From: a virus | Length of the DNA: 35,823 nucleotides | Direction: 5' to 3' (one strand) | IMG/VR virus record: IMGVR_UViG_3300035199_000265 | Coordinates: 1-35,823 of that record | Shown here: one piece after another, positions 1 through 8,453 of the stretch | Layout: each line of letters begins with the position of its first letter | How positions within the stretch are numbered: the stretch's first letter is position 1 | The notes under the pieces: generated by a model | Told to the model about the DNA's origin: nothing | Seen by the model: only the letters and a program-made list of their open reading frames with translations | Database searches by the model: none | Position numbers and translations under genes: made by a program

Positions 1-242
1 ACCTTTACGATTAAATAGCGCCAACCCATCCATTTAGTTTCTGCGAGTGCCTCGCGAATACCGGGATCAAGAGGCTGCGAGGGCTCCTCTACCTCTACAT
101 ATAGCGAGATGATCGACCCGCCATCATCGCTCTCAAAACGCACGGTAAACCGATAGTCGCATGCTGCTGCGGCATGCACTCGGAGAGCTTTTTCTGCCTC
201 ATCTTTAGGTGCTTTCTCTCCTAATATAAACTTTTTACCCAT
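1..242 (-). CDS. Hypothetical protein, 3' end outside the window
   Basis: An open frame starts at the ATG at 242 and runs without a stop off the left edge, giving about 80 residues (MGKKFILGEKAPKDEAEKAL at the start, ending WMGWRYLIVK). The start is supported by GAGGG about 9 bases upstream and by an 8-base overlap with the stop of the preceding gene, the usual arrangement here. The visible part looks like a small alpha/beta domain with an acidic stretch (VEVEEP). I do not recognise the family. Confidence 0.7.
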   Translation of the reverse strand, partial: MGKKFILGEKAPKDEAEKALRVHAAAACDYRFTVRFESDDGGSIISLYVEVEEPSQPLDPGIREALAETKWMGWRYLIVK

Positions 243-483
243 CTCGTATACCCTCGCTCAAAATTTCGAACTGATCGTGAATCATATTAAGCAGCGTCCA
301 TGTTCCATCTTTGTAGCACATGACGACGACCGCGTTGGGGTCTACGTGAGATACCTCCAAGATAACCCCATAATTATATATAGGCTCTTGAGGGGTGACG
401 CCATCACTCCGATCTGATGCCGCATAGAATTTGTAGTCGATTATCCATCGTACCAAACAACCTTTATGTATTTTAGGCGCCAC
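235..483 (-). CDS. Small hypothetical protein, SH3/KOW-like
   Basis: An 82-aa protein starting at GTG. The beginning (KGCLVRWI) and the later run YGVILEVSHVDPNAVVVMCYKDGTWTL resemble small SH3/KOW-like beta-barrel proteins common in marine myophages, which begin with G-D/x-LV-x-W. The end (NMIHDQFEIL) fits the same pattern. No Shine-Dalgarno sequence is obvious before the GTG, so the start is less certain than the frame. It lies in the terminal run of small genes and overlaps the next gene by 8 bases. The function is unknown; the fold is inferred by eye. Confidence 0.65.
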   Translation of the reverse strand: MAPKIHKGCLVRWIIDYKFYAASDRSDGVTPQEPIYNYGVILEVSHVDPNAVVVMCYKDGTWTLLNMIHDQFEILSEGIRDG

Positions 484-508
484 ATTATAATTATTCGGCG
501 GCCGATAA

Positions 509-772
509 TTACTCTTTCAGTTTGGTTTTAAGGATCTTTGCGTTATTCGTGCCGCCGCTGTACTTCACCCACACATCATGGCGACCCTTAAAAGTATTTC
601 TAAGAAGTGTGAGAGAAGGTTTTTGTGGGCCATGTTCGGTTTCCATAAAAACGGCGGCGGTGCCTACGTTCGCCACCTTGAGGGCATCACGATGGGCGGC
701 TTTAAGCGAGGAATATACCCCATAAAAAACGTCCCACCTGTCAAATAAACAATAGATATAGATTTTAGTCAT
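509..772 (-). CDS. Hypothetical protein, 87 aa
   Basis: ATG start preceded by GAAGAGG with a 6-base spacer, overlapping the stop of the upstream gene by 8 bases (ATGACTAA), which suggests translational coupling. The protein begins TKIYIYCLFDRWDVFYGVYSS, a beta-rich start with aromatic residues, and ends in a lysine-rich tail (KILKTKLKE). I recognise no motif. It belongs to a run of five small genes that follows the larger nucleotidyltransferase gene in the same transcript direction. Confidence 0.65.
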   Translation of the reverse strand: MTKIYIYCLFDRWDVFYGVYSSLKAAHRDALKVANVGTAAVFMETEHGPQKPSLTLLRNTFKGRHDVWVKYSGGTNNAKILKTKLKE

Positions 773-1037
773 GCGAAACCTCTTCTAAAGAGGCCGCCAT
801 AGAATGGGCAGTCAAATCAATGACGCTCTCATAGTATTTCAACTCTATCCTTTTGGCCTTCAAAGCCGCCTCATCCATCGAAGATGAAACGGCCACACAA
901 TACTCAGCCTTTAGTTTGGCAAACTCTTCCATAGTTTGGGACAAGGCATAAGACGCATAGAGAGAGTTGCTGAACTCTTCCAACTTCTCGTGTGCTTCAA
1001 AAAACGGGCCTTCTCTAAAGAACCTTTTGTGTTTCAT
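765..1037 (-). CDS. Hypothetical protein, 90 aa, helical
   Basis: ATG start overlapping the stop of the upstream gene as ATGA; GGAGG and AAGAG lie upstream. The sequence is mostly alpha-helical and charged (HEKLEEFSNSLYASYALSQTMEEFAKLKAEY, then DEAALKAKRIELKYYESVIDL), which suggests a helical hairpin or short coiled coil. No known motif is visible. The coupling by overlap on both sides says it is co-expressed with its neighbours. Confidence 0.65.
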   Translation of the reverse strand: MKHKRFFREGPFFEAHEKLEEFSNSLYASYALSQTMEEFAKLKAEYCVAVSSSMDEAALKAKRIELKYYESVIDLTAHSMAASLEEVSHD

Positions 1038-1276
1038 CGACTCTTACAACCTCCACACCCCTTGCGGGTTGTTCGGTCTTTGCGTTCATCCCTATTAAGT
1101 TTTATTTTTTTGAAGTTAGAAATCTTGTCTTCCACAAGTTGGCCATCGACCAGAGCGCGGATCCGCCCTTCGGCGGGTTTGAAAGCACCGCAGACAACTA
1201 CTTTCTGGCGGGGGATATACAGCAGGTATTCACCGGGGAACACTGACTTACCTTCGTTAATTTCTATAAATTCCAT
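1034..1276 (-). CDS. Hypothetical protein, 80 aa, basic Cys-containing tail
   Basis: ATG start with AGAGGA 3 bases upstream, overlapping the upstream stop by one base (TAATG). The first half is beta-rich (KSVFPGEYLLYIPRQKVVVCGAFKP) and could be a small barrel. The C-terminus is strongly basic and ends GCGGCKSR, giving a CxxC pair. There are too few ligands to claim a zinc site. The function is unknown. Confidence 0.65.
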   Translation of the reverse strand: MEFIEINEGKSVFPGEYLLYIPRQKVVVCGAFKPAEGRIRALVDGQLVEDKISNFKKIKLNRDERKDRTTRKGCGGCKSR

Positions 1277-2274
1277 TATTCCTCTTTCATGGTCATAAGT
1301 TGATCATACGCAGTGCGCTTAGCGGCGCTTAGGCGCTCAAGCACACCATCGCGGCGCAGCATTTTGAAAGCGATGTTCTCCGCAGAGAATTCGGCCTCCT
1401 CCGACTCAAGGCCGGCTTGTCGCATGTCTCGAATCTTTTGTTTAACTCTGTCTACGGTGCGAATCGCCTGCTCATAATCCTTGCGCTTGCCAATCATATT
1501 TTTCTCGATGGACTCAGTGCGCTCAGCATAATCCTTTGCCTTCTTCTCGGCAGTATCGAAATCAATCTGTGCATCGCCGGGGGTAGGCTTTACAAGCCAG
1601 TCAGTCCAGTGCTCGCCGGCGTCATCACCAGCACTCCACAAATCCGCACCCAAAGAATAGATGCCGGACGACTTATGTTCCTCGTTCACGTTCTCCACAT
1701 AGATTTCAACCTCAAAGCCGTGAATCTTTATGTCGTGCTTGTCGTTCCAGCGCATCCTCACCTCGTCAAAAAACGCTTTGACTAGTCCAGTATCCTCATT
1801 AATTTTGGAGAAGTCTACAACGATATGTAGGTCCACGTCCGAGTACCTTGACCAGTTATAGTTGGCCAACGAGCCGGTAAGTCGAATGTCCTCAATCGTA
1901 ATTGGCGCGCCTATGTCTTTAGACTCTTCGATTGTGTCAATAAAGTCTCGCGCTATCTCCACCAATCGAGCTTCAACCTCTTGGTTGAGCTTGTCTCCCT
2001 CCCACATGTCAGGCTGTAGCTCATCGTGCAAGGTAAAGCTTTCGCGCTCTACTTCCTCAAGGCCGCCGGGGGCGCCGGGTGGGGCCGAAATGTCGTTAAA
2101 CTTCTTCCGGCGAAAATTAGGCCGGCGGTTCTTTGGATAGCCTCCCTTTTTTTGTGGGCCTTTGTCTAAAAACCACTTCAGCGAACGCTCTATGCCCGGG
2201 CCTGACTTGCGGGCGCGTTTCTTGTGATACTTCTTAGCTTCTTCGATGCTCTGTATGTAATCATCCCAACTCAT
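1276..2274 (-). CDS. Pol-beta-superfamily nucleotidyltransferase-like protein
   Basis: A 332-aa protein. Residues 134-150 read GSLANYNWSRYSDVDLH, the GS...DxD motif of the DNA polymerase beta-type nucleotidyltransferase superfamily, with D146 and D148 as the predicted metal pair. FEVEIYV (186-192) supplies the third acidic residue. The first 60 residues are basic, and 61-75 form an APPGAPGG linker. The last 90 residues look like a coiled-coil region (AEKKAKDYAERTESIEKN onward). Substrate is unknown; members of this superfamily transfer nucleotides to nucleic acids, proteins or antibiotics. The gene overlaps both neighbours, and an ACTATTTAT motif lies 17 bases upstream of the start. The fold is fairly secure, the role is open. 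Confidence 0.75.
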   Translation of the reverse strand: MSWDDYIQSIEEAKKYHKKRARKSGPGIERSLKWFLDKGPQKKGGYPKNRRPNFRRKKFNDISAPPGAPGGLEEVERESFTLHDELQPDMWEGDKLNQEVEARLVEIARDFIDTIEESKDIGAPITIEDIRLTGSLANYNWSRYSDVDLHIVVDFSKINEDTGLVKAFFDEVRMRWNDKHDIKIHGFEVEIYVENVNEEHKSSGIYSLGADLWSAGDDAGEHWTDWLVKPTPGDAQIDFDTAEKKAKDYAERTESIEKNMIGKRKDYEQAIRTVDRVKQKIRDMRQAGLESEEAEFSAENIAFKMLRRDGVLERLSAAKRTAYDQLMTMKEE

Positions 2275-2618
2275 AGCGGCGGCTCTCCATCATAAATAGT
2301 CTGTTCGCCATCTTCAAACGTAATAATGGTGCCATTGCCGGGATGAGACGTTACGTGTATCTTGATGAAATCATCAAAAGCGTCAAAAAACGCAATAGAT
2401 CCTCGGGGGGCCGGAGTCAGCCAGTGAATGACGGTGTGTCCAGTGGCGAACATCGCACCTTCGATCACAACACCCTCTCCTGAAATGCCGGTTTCATCGT
2501 TTTGTCGGCATACCGTAAAGGTTCTAATTCCTTCGGGTGCTCGGTTGCTCGGCTTCTTAGGCTTCAGGTCTTCCGGCTCCGTGGATGGAGCCAGTTGTTC
2601 GGTGTCTTCGTTAGACAT
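2271..2618 (-). CDS. Hypothetical protein, 115 aa
   Basis: ATG start with GGGAG upstream and a one-base TAATG overlap with the preceding gene. The first 30 residues are a polar, proline-rich, probably disordered tail (TEQLAPSTEPEDLKPKKPSNR). The rest is beta-rich and ends DGEQTIYDGEPPL. No motif is recognised. The last four bases overlap the start of the nucleotidyltransferase gene, so the two are probably translated together. Confidence 0.65.
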   Translation of the reverse strand: MSNEDTEQLAPSTEPEDLKPKKPSNRAPEGIRTFTVCRQNDETGISGEGVVIEGAMFATGHTVIHWLTPAPRGSIAFFDAFDDFIKIHVTSHPGNGTIITFEDGEQTIYDGEPPL

Positions 2619-2848
2619 TATGCGTCTCCCTTGGGCTCGACATCAAATAGCGCATCCAAACAAATACTTTCAATAGCTTTTGCTGCTGCTTTGTCTGCTG
2701 CGAGTTCGTCAGGGCACAACTCCTCGGGACCATCATAATCATTCCTTAGCTTTTCAACACACTCCATTAACATGTCGATGTTGTTCTCCATACTCTGAAG
2801 TCTTTCCATTAAATCTCCTAAACAATCTTTGGGTTTCTTATCACTCAT
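2618..2848 (-). CDS. Hypothetical acidic helical protein, 76 aa
   Basis: ATG start with AGGA 8 bases upstream. A short, acidic, helix-forming protein (DLMERLQSMENNIDMLMECVEKLRNDY) with a heptad-like pattern of Leu and Met, compatible with a small coiled coil. It ends DVEPKGDA. No family is recognised. It is the first gene after the protease gene, with a 29-base gap. Confidence 0.6.
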   Translation of the reverse strand: MSDKKPKDCLGDLMERLQSMENNIDMLMECVEKLRNDYDGPEELCPDELAADKAAAKAIESICLDALFDVEPKGDA

Positions 2849-2877
2849 TGCTGATTTCCTTTACATTCTATCATAGT

Positions 2878-3645
2878 TTAATTCATAATTGAAGTCCAAT
2901 CCACCTTGAAAGCTGGCACAACAATGACCACACTCTCTAATGCTTGGATTCCAAGTTCTGTCGCACCTACATCAATTGCCAATAAATATCCTATTAACTT
3001 ACCATCAGCGGTGAATACCCCCGAGCCAGAGGCGCCGCTAAAGGCATATGAATATAAATAGATGTAATCTGCGCTATCATACCCTACGATTATGCCCGGC
3101 ACAGTAAGGGGGCCGGTGCTATTCGGATAGCCCGTATAATAAACCCTCGTTTGAGAGGAAAGGGCGGCTTTCCACTCGGAAGGCCGGGGAAGGCTGCGGC
3201 GGATATTTATAGGAGTGCGTGATGGAATTTCGGTGACCTCCATTATCGCGTAGTCCAGCGCTGGATCATATGCTGACATGCCTATACAATCTACAATGCC
3301 ATCCTCCGGTGTCCACACCTTGGTAACCTCACAGGGGCCGACCAATCCGTGAGCCACAGTAAAAATAAAATACCGATCGGCATGCTTGATATAGGTGCCA
3401 GTCGATGAGGCTATCATGCCATCATAAGATAGTGACAAAACTTGTACTGTGCTCTTCCGAGATTTCTTAACTGTATTCCTCTCGTTGGGGGGCAATGCTG
3501 TGGCCACATTGTCATAATCAGTTATCTCGTCCACGGTCGATAAGTGAGTGAGAGACGTGCGGGACGCATGAAAGACACACCACGCTATGGCGGATCCTAG
3601 ACATAGTGCCAAGAGAGTTCTAGCGATTTTCTTAAGCAGGTTCAT
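2878..3645 (-). CDS. Trypsin-like serine protease with N-terminal membrane anchor
   Basis: A 255-aa protein. Residues 5-25 are a hydrophobic segment after two lysines, a signal peptide or membrane anchor. The body carries the three blocks of chymotrypsin/trypsin-fold proteases: TVAH (His99), DPALDYAIM (Asp131) and SGASGSGVF (Ser206). Cys105 and Cys120 could form a disulfide, which would fit an exported enzyme. The start has AAGGA upstream. It sits 8 bases after the 1348-aa gene, so the two are probably one transcript. The catalytic blocks are seen directly; export to periplasm or inner membrane is inferred. Possible jobs include cleaving a host envelope protein or processing a virion protein, but nothing here decides. 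Confidence 0.85.
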   Translation of the reverse strand: MNLLKKIARTLLALCLGSAIAWCVFHASRTSLTHLSTVDEITDYDNVATALPPNERNTVKKSRKSTVQVLSLSYDGMIASSTGTYIKHADRYFIFTVAHGLVGPCEVTKVWTPEDGIVDCIGMSAYDPALDYAIMEVTEIPSRTPINIRRSLPRPSEWKAALSSQTRVYYTGYPNSTGPLTVPGIIVGYDSADYIYLYSYAFSGASGSGVFTADGKLIGYLLAIDVGATELGIQALESVVIVVPAFKVDWTSIMN

Positions 3646-3653
3646 ATGCGTCC

Positions 3654-6600
3654 TTATACTTGTTTTTGATAGCTAAAGAATACTGGCAGCTCCTCCAAAC
3701 CTGACTTCTTCGCAAACCATATTAAATCCTCTCCACCTGTAATTCTCACTCTCCCATTTTGGCCCAGCGCGACATACACCGGCATTTGGGCGCCGCTTTT
3801 AATAAAGTGTTTATATCTCCCATCAAAATCCGTCTTGTTTCCTCTGTAATATCTAGCGCAATGCGGCCATAATTCACTTACCGGCATCATAACGTGATAC
3901 TGCATCTGGTTGGTGTTCTGCGGGGTATCATAAATTTGGACGCCTCCCTCGGCCCAGTCTTCCACTACGGAATCAAGTGTAACTCTCGGCGTGACCATCT
4001 GGGGCAGGTGTTGTTGGGGAGTACCGGCGGCGTATCCCAGACCGCCCCACTCGCGCAATGGGGCGTCGGCAAGCTCGGGCATGCCGCGCTCCCGCACTGT
4101 GACACCCGTCACCTCCTTTTCAATTGAGGGGACCAATATTGCGTCCCGATAAGTATCGCGGGCCTGCTGGCCAGACAACTCAAATTTGATCTCATACACC
4201 CTATATATCGAATCTCTGCCGACATCACGCTCAAGTTGGACAAGGTTACGAACCGTGGTCACCTCTTTAATCCCGCGGATTTGGTTCTCGATTTGTTGAT
4301 CTCTTCCGGCGCGGCTTGTGTCGACAACACAGCCCAGCGCCACCTTGTAGATACGAAGATCGATCGGGTCGCGCTCGTTTAGCATCCCATCTATTCTCTC
4401 AATCTGTTGTTCTGCGCTCTCTGTCATTGTTTGGCCTCGGGCATTTCTGACGATGGGGCCTCCTGCGGGCTGCGGGTCCCCAAGGGTTCCTCGCTGGTTG
4501 CCCAGCACCTGATCGAGGATCCGCTCGATTTCCTTATTGACGATATCATTAAACCCATCTTTGTCGCCGGCCATGACTGCGGCCCATGCATCAGCTTTAA
4601 CTGCTTCGTCTTTAATCTGGTCGTATTTTCTTAACGCCAAGACGGATTCCTCGGGAGTCATGCTGGCTTTGTTTTGGAAGATGGCGAGACGATTTGGGCC
4701 GGGCCTCCAGTCGCCACCAAACGAATAATTTCCGGCATTTGAGACTTTTGCATGAGCCATCTTTGAACGAATAATGCCGTCCCACGCCGTGGGCGTGTTG
4801 GTGTCGTTAGACCACATGCCATATGGCCGGGCGGAGCCGACACTGAGCGGGACAAGGTAATTCTCAATGGCGCCGTACTTCTCAAACTGGTTGAACTCGC
4901 TCCAATTCTGTTGAATAAACAACCCCACCAGCATCGCCTGTTCAGCAGAAGCATCGCCATTGTCAGCGTTGGCCGCATATTTAGATTTAAGTGCGGCGAC
5001 TTCCTTCTCCATAACAGTGCCATCCATGATCGATTCGTGCTTCTCTTTCTTCTTGTCCATCGCATTGTCCACAAACTCTCCATAAGTACTGACGAGGGCA
5101 CTTCGGATCTGGTTGGGATACTGATCCACAAATCGCATAAATTCTAAGGCGCCGGTAATATCCTCTTCATCAGCGGAGGCCTCAATGACCACTTTCATTT
5201 TGATCTCGACGGTGGCGACGTCTCGGGGGTTTCGAAAGTTGGCCACAAGTCTCACTTGGGCGTGGCCAAAATCAACGCCCTCGTAAGAGGGGCGGGAGTA
5301 TTTGTCCCCAAAGTCAAGCTCTATTTGTGACTCTACATAGCCATTTGCGGCATCTTGCAGGGGCTTAAGCTTTTCACCCATAATATTCATGAATAGGACA
5401 CCCGGATATATTTCCCGGCCGTTGGAGCCGGGGAGTATCGACCCGGGCGTCCCGAATACAAGCCTTACAGCTTCCAAGGTGTTCCCAAGAATTGGCGGCA
5501 AATCACCCAGCGGAATAAGCTGCGCTCCATCGGGTTTAAAGAGATACCAAATCTCACCATCATCGTCCAAGCTCCCGTCTTCCTCGAAGCCCAGAACTTC
5601 CCACGTTTTTAACTTGTTGCCTTGTCTGCGGATGTCGGCGGCCAGACGATCAAAGTCGTTTTCAGGCAGAAAACCCTGCTCAACTAAGGCGCGGCGGATC
5701 TTCTCATATATCGCGTCATATTTCTCATCGATGTCATCGATAACGTACTGAGAAAAATACTCATATTCTCCTACGGTGTTTTCTTCAAAGGGGATCCGGA
5801 AATCGAGATCCAGCGTCGTTGTATAGGTGCGGTCCGGCTGGCGAAGCTGGTGGCCGTAATTATGAGGCGGTCGATCGGGGCGGCTAATCACGCTCCACTC
5901 AAGTTGCTCGGCGCCTTCATCGAAGGCATCATATACCGTGCTCTTGAACAAGCTGTAATTGCTGCTATTGGAATTGATCGAGTTCGGTATCGTGGTATAG
6001 CCGTCCTCTTCATGGGGGAAGTGGTAGCCGTTTCGGTCTTCGGGGTCGAGTGGCCCTGCATAGTCGACGGGAAAACTAAAGGGCACATTTGCACCACCAT
6101 ATACATAATGAGTCTCCCAATCCTCTTCGTTAAGCTCGGCATCAAAAGAGACATGGTTCGCAATGTTATCCGCCGTATTGAGGGTTTCTTCAAGCTCGGC
6201 TTGGGCCTCATTATATGAAGCCTCACGCTCGGACGCCCCTTCGTCATGTTCATGGGTGGTCGAGCCGTGATAGCTCTCGATGACGTGGCCTGACATAGAG
6301 AAAAATCTATTCAGGATTTCACCATCTGGGTTGTCGCTCCATGAGCCCCCATAGCGCACAAGGTATGACTGCCTTGGGAGTTCTAAGTGTTCTGGATCCG
6401 CAGGGTCAATGAACATTTCTTTCTGCTCGAGCCATGACCATTCTCGTACGGCTTGGCGAAAGCGCTCCAGCTGTCGGCCGTAAATGCGACTCTCCGGCAC
6501 AGCAATAAAGTCGCCGCTAGCGGTGTCAAAAAACTTTCTAAGACGCACGCGAGATGTGGCACCGATCCCGCCAATATCGCGTTCGGGATCTCTAAAAATC

Positions 6601-7700
6601 TCCTCTTGATCAAAATCTTCGAGAGGCTTGGGTTGAGGCAAATCGTCAGCTTCGGGCCACACTCTGTTATCTATCTTGGCATGAAGAGCGTCACGGGCCA
6701 TCTCTATTGTAATTAAATCCAATGCCCCTCTCAAATCTTCCTCGCTAGCGGCCAATTTTGAGCCCGGCAGCCGGATCCAAAGCTCAGTTTTAATGAGGTC
6801 GAGCCACATCTCCAATCCATCCGTATCGTTGAGCTTTTGATGCCCCACCTCAAAATATTTCTCGTTCTGGAGCGTATGGACAAGAAGCTGCTGTGCTCTT
6901 TGTAGGGGGGTTCCTTGGCTAGCCGCCAAAAACGTATTAAGCTCTTCAGTCTTTACAAGATAGGCGATAAGGCCATTCCCTTTAGACTCTTCGACCGCAC
7001 ATTTGAAATATTCTGCGCCTTCTGAGTGGCATGACGCAATGTCGCTGACGTCGCTCATACGCAGCACGTCGACAGGGTGGCGAGAGAGAATAATTCTCCA
7101 TTCATCGCCTTCTATGTTCCCGGCAAAAGCCTCTTGGATCCTCTCCCAGCCATCTGGATCTCTAGTGTAAAAGGTTTGTTTCTTCTGCCACCAATCCAGA
7201 AGTTCACGTCGCATACGGCCATGCTTTACTGCTTTGGCAATTGCCCGAGACATTGTGGTTCGATTCGTCTTTGTGATTACGTCGCCCTTGCGTGGGCCGG
7301 CGGGAATTGTAAAGTCAAAGGTTTTCGCCAAATCTAAGGAAGCTACCTCCACTTCCTCTTCATACTCCTCTCCAGTGCCCAAGCGGCGTTTTTTCTGCTT
7401 GACTTGTTTCGTTTGAAACCGTGACCCTTCCAGTGCCGGCAGCCAATCTTCGGCCTTAAGGACATCAACAATTTCAATTAGATTCTTGGTGTCCCCTTCT
7501 ACCAGTGGAATCGCCACTCGGAGATTGCCATCAAACAGATCATCAAACTCGCTCTGGATCCGCTGGCCGTGGTCGGCCATATAATCATAAGCGATCTGAA
7601 CGGTCTCTTTGTACATCTCATCGAGGCGATGGCGAGGCGATGGCGCAGAAGGTTTGTTTGCGCGGAGGTTTTTAAACCAAAGACTAGTGGCAATTTTCAT
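3654..7700 (-). CDS. Giant protein of unknown function, 1348 aa
   Basis: The largest protein in the window. It starts at ATG 7700 with GGAG about 10 bases upstream. A Lys/Glu-rich hinge lies at about 100-120. At 214-235 is a distinctive block, RMSDVSDIASCHSEGAEYFKCA, with Cys224, His225 and Cys234, followed by LIAYLVKTEEL. A second block near 390-430 reads VRLRKFFDTASGDFIAVPESRIYGRQ. The middle and C-terminus are acidic, with several mixed alpha/beta regions. I cannot place it in a known family. It lacks the coiled-coil or Gly-rich repeats of tape-measure or tail-fibre proteins. Size, the ACTATTTAT motif upstream and the non-replicative neighbours make a late or virion protein plausible, but that is inference. 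Confidence 0.8.
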   Translation of the reverse strand: MKIATSLWFKNLRANKPSAPSPRHRLDEMYKETVQIAYDYMADHGQRIQSEFDDLFDGNLRVAIPLVEGDTKNLIEIVDVLKAEDWLPALEGSRFQTKQVKQKKRRLGTGEEYEEEVEVASLDLAKTFDFTIPAGPRKGDVITKTNRTTMSRAIAKAVKHGRMRRELLDWWQKKQTFYTRDPDGWERIQEAFAGNIEGDEWRIILSRHPVDVLRMSDVSDIASCHSEGAEYFKCAVEESKGNGLIAYLVKTEELNTFLAASQGTPLQRAQQLLVHTLQNEKYFEVGHQKLNDTDGLEMWLDLIKTELWIRLPGSKLAASEEDLRGALDLITIEMARDALHAKIDNRVWPEADDLPQPKPLEDFDQEEIFRDPERDIGGIGATSRVRLRKFFDTASGDFIAVPESRIYGRQLERFRQAVREWSWLEQKEMFIDPADPEHLELPRQSYLVRYGGSWSDNPDGEILNRFFSMSGHVIESYHGSTTHEHDEGASEREASYNEAQAELEETLNTADNIANHVSFDAELNEEDWETHYVYGGANVPFSFPVDYAGPLDPEDRNGYHFPHEEDGYTTIPNSINSNSSNYSLFKSTVYDAFDEGAEQLEWSVISRPDRPPHNYGHQLRQPDRTYTTTLDLDFRIPFEENTVGEYEYFSQYVIDDIDEKYDAIYEKIRRALVEQGFLPENDFDRLAADIRRQGNKLKTWEVLGFEEDGSLDDDGEIWYLFKPDGAQLIPLGDLPPILGNTLEAVRLVFGTPGSILPGSNGREIYPGVLFMNIMGEKLKPLQDAANGYVESQIELDFGDKYSRPSYEGVDFGHAQVRLVANFRNPRDVATVEIKMKVVIEASADEEDITGALEFMRFVDQYPNQIRSALVSTYGEFVDNAMDKKKEKHESIMDGTVMEKEVAALKSKYAANADNGDASAEQAMLVGLFIQQNWSEFNQFEKYGAIENYLVPLSVGSARPYGMWSNDTNTPTAWDGIIRSKMAHAKVSNAGNYSFGGDWRPGPNRLAIFQNKASMTPEESVLALRKYDQIKDEAVKADAWAAVMAGDKDGFNDIVNKEIERILDQVLGNQRGTLGDPQPAGGPIVRNARGQTMTESAEQQIERIDGMLNERDPIDLRIYKVALGCVVDTSRAGRDQQIENQIRGIKEVTTVRNLVQLERDVGRDSIYRVYEIKFELSGQQARDTYRDAILVPSIEKEVTGVTVRERGMPELADAPLREWGGLGYAAGTPQQHLPQMVTPRVTLDSVVEDWAEGGVQIYDTPQNTNQMQYHVMMPVSELWPHCARYYRGNKTDFDGRYKHFIKSGAQMPVYVALGQNGRVRITGGEDLIWFAKKSGLEELPVFFSYQKQV

Positions 7701-7719
7701 CTTTATTGTGCTCCATCCT

Positions 7720-7728
7720 ATAAATAGT
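7720..7728 (-). promoter_or_regulatory. Candidate late-promoter-like motif ACTATTTAT
   Basis: Reads ACTATTTATAGGATGGAG on the coding strand, 19 bases before the ATG of the 1348-aa gene. The same core occurs before the genes starting at 2274 and 15130. No TTGACA/TATAAT pair fits this 44-base gap. AT-rich matches also occur inside genes, so this is a weak call. Confidence 0.3.
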
Positions 7729-7736
7729 TAGCTTTT

Positions 7737-7749
7737 GGTGATTATCACC
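7737..7749. repeat. Palindrome GGTGATTATCACC at the cupin stop codon
   Basis: A perfect 6-base inverted repeat around a single central base contains the stop codon of the cupin gene and lies just upstream of the leader of the 1348-aa gene. No U-tract follows on the minus strand, so it is not a typical terminator. It could be an operator or an RNA hairpin. Confidence 0.4.
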
Positions 7750-8101
7750 GGTCGTAATCATCTTCTAATCTAACAACATCATCCAGCTCTGGAGTGCTCA
7801 CTTCAATTAGTTCAACGTTATATTCGCCGGCGCCAAAGCGGTGTACTTGGCCCGGAGTGACGTGAAGTGTATCCCCGCAGTAAAACTTTGTAACATTATC
7901 GTCCTCGTCATAGTTGTGCAAAGTCCCCTTGAGGACAAAGACCGTCTCCTCTTTAACTTCGTGGTACTGCTTGGACAGACGATGGCCGGCCTTAATAAAC
8001 AATAGCTTTCCCACATATTTGTCTGTTTGTGCCCAGTGAAGCTCGTAACCCCACGGCTTTTCCACCTTCGTAGATTTAATATCATCCCAATCTTTACTCA
8101 T
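7745..8101 (-). CDS. Cupin-domain protein, mannose-6-phosphate isomerase C-terminal type
   Basis: A 118-aa single-domain cupin. VEKPWGYELHW (13-23) is the usual start of the type II phosphomannose isomerase cupin. Motif 1 spans 39-59 (GH...QYHEVKEETVFVLKG, His47 and Glu51/52). Motif 2 spans 76-87 (GDTLHVTPGQVH, His87), so a metal site is likely. Full-length enzymes have extra domains, so this stand-alone version may be a sugar-phosphate isomerase-like protein, an epimerase or only a binding protein. It begins one base after the stop of the membrane protein gene, with GGAG close to the start. Confidence 0.8.
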   Translation of the reverse strand: MSKDWDDIKSTKVEKPWGYELHWAQTDKYVGKLLFIKAGHRLSKQYHEVKEETVFVLKGTLHNYDEDDNVTKFYCGDTLHVTPGQVHRFGAGEYNVELIEVSTPELDDVVRLEDDYDR

Positions 8102-8102
8102 T

Positions 8103-8453
8103 TCATCTCCATAGTAACTGTATCAATGCTATAATAAACGCCAAAACAACACAGACCATAGTCTTTGCTGTGAACATACTTTCATTTAAAAAGTGCCATG
8201 TCAAAAACGGGAATGTAAGGTAGGATAACGCGAAGATTAAAAACCGGGGGCCCCACACCTCCCCCATCTCAGCGTACGCCATCTGAATGCCAAGCCAGAA
8301 ACATAGGCCGGCTGGCAGCGAGAACACAATTAACGCAGCGATCGGCTTATTGTTCCACCACTCCCACACAAACTGAGAGTTTAAGTGGAACCAGCCCAGC
8401 GCCTGACCCAATGTAAAGAGCAGGCATGCGTAAAACAATTTAGAAGTTAGCAA
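8103..8453 (-). CDS. Integral membrane protein, four predicted helices
   Basis: A 116-aa protein with hydrophobic segments at about 4-22, 37-56, 70-88 and 93-114, so it probably spans the inner membrane four times. The start is TTG, 5 bases after a full AGGAGGTGA Shine-Dalgarno sequence, overlapping the upstream gene by 14 bases. The pattern resembles small DMT-type transporter-like proteins, but I see no signature that fixes a family. Function unknown. Confidence 0.7.
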   Translation of the reverse strand: MLTSKLFYACLLFTLGQALGWFHLNSQFVWEWWNNKPIAALIVFSLPAGLCFWLGIQMAYAEMGEVWGPRFLIFALSYLTFPFLTWHFLNESMFTAKTMVCVVLAFIIALIQLLWR

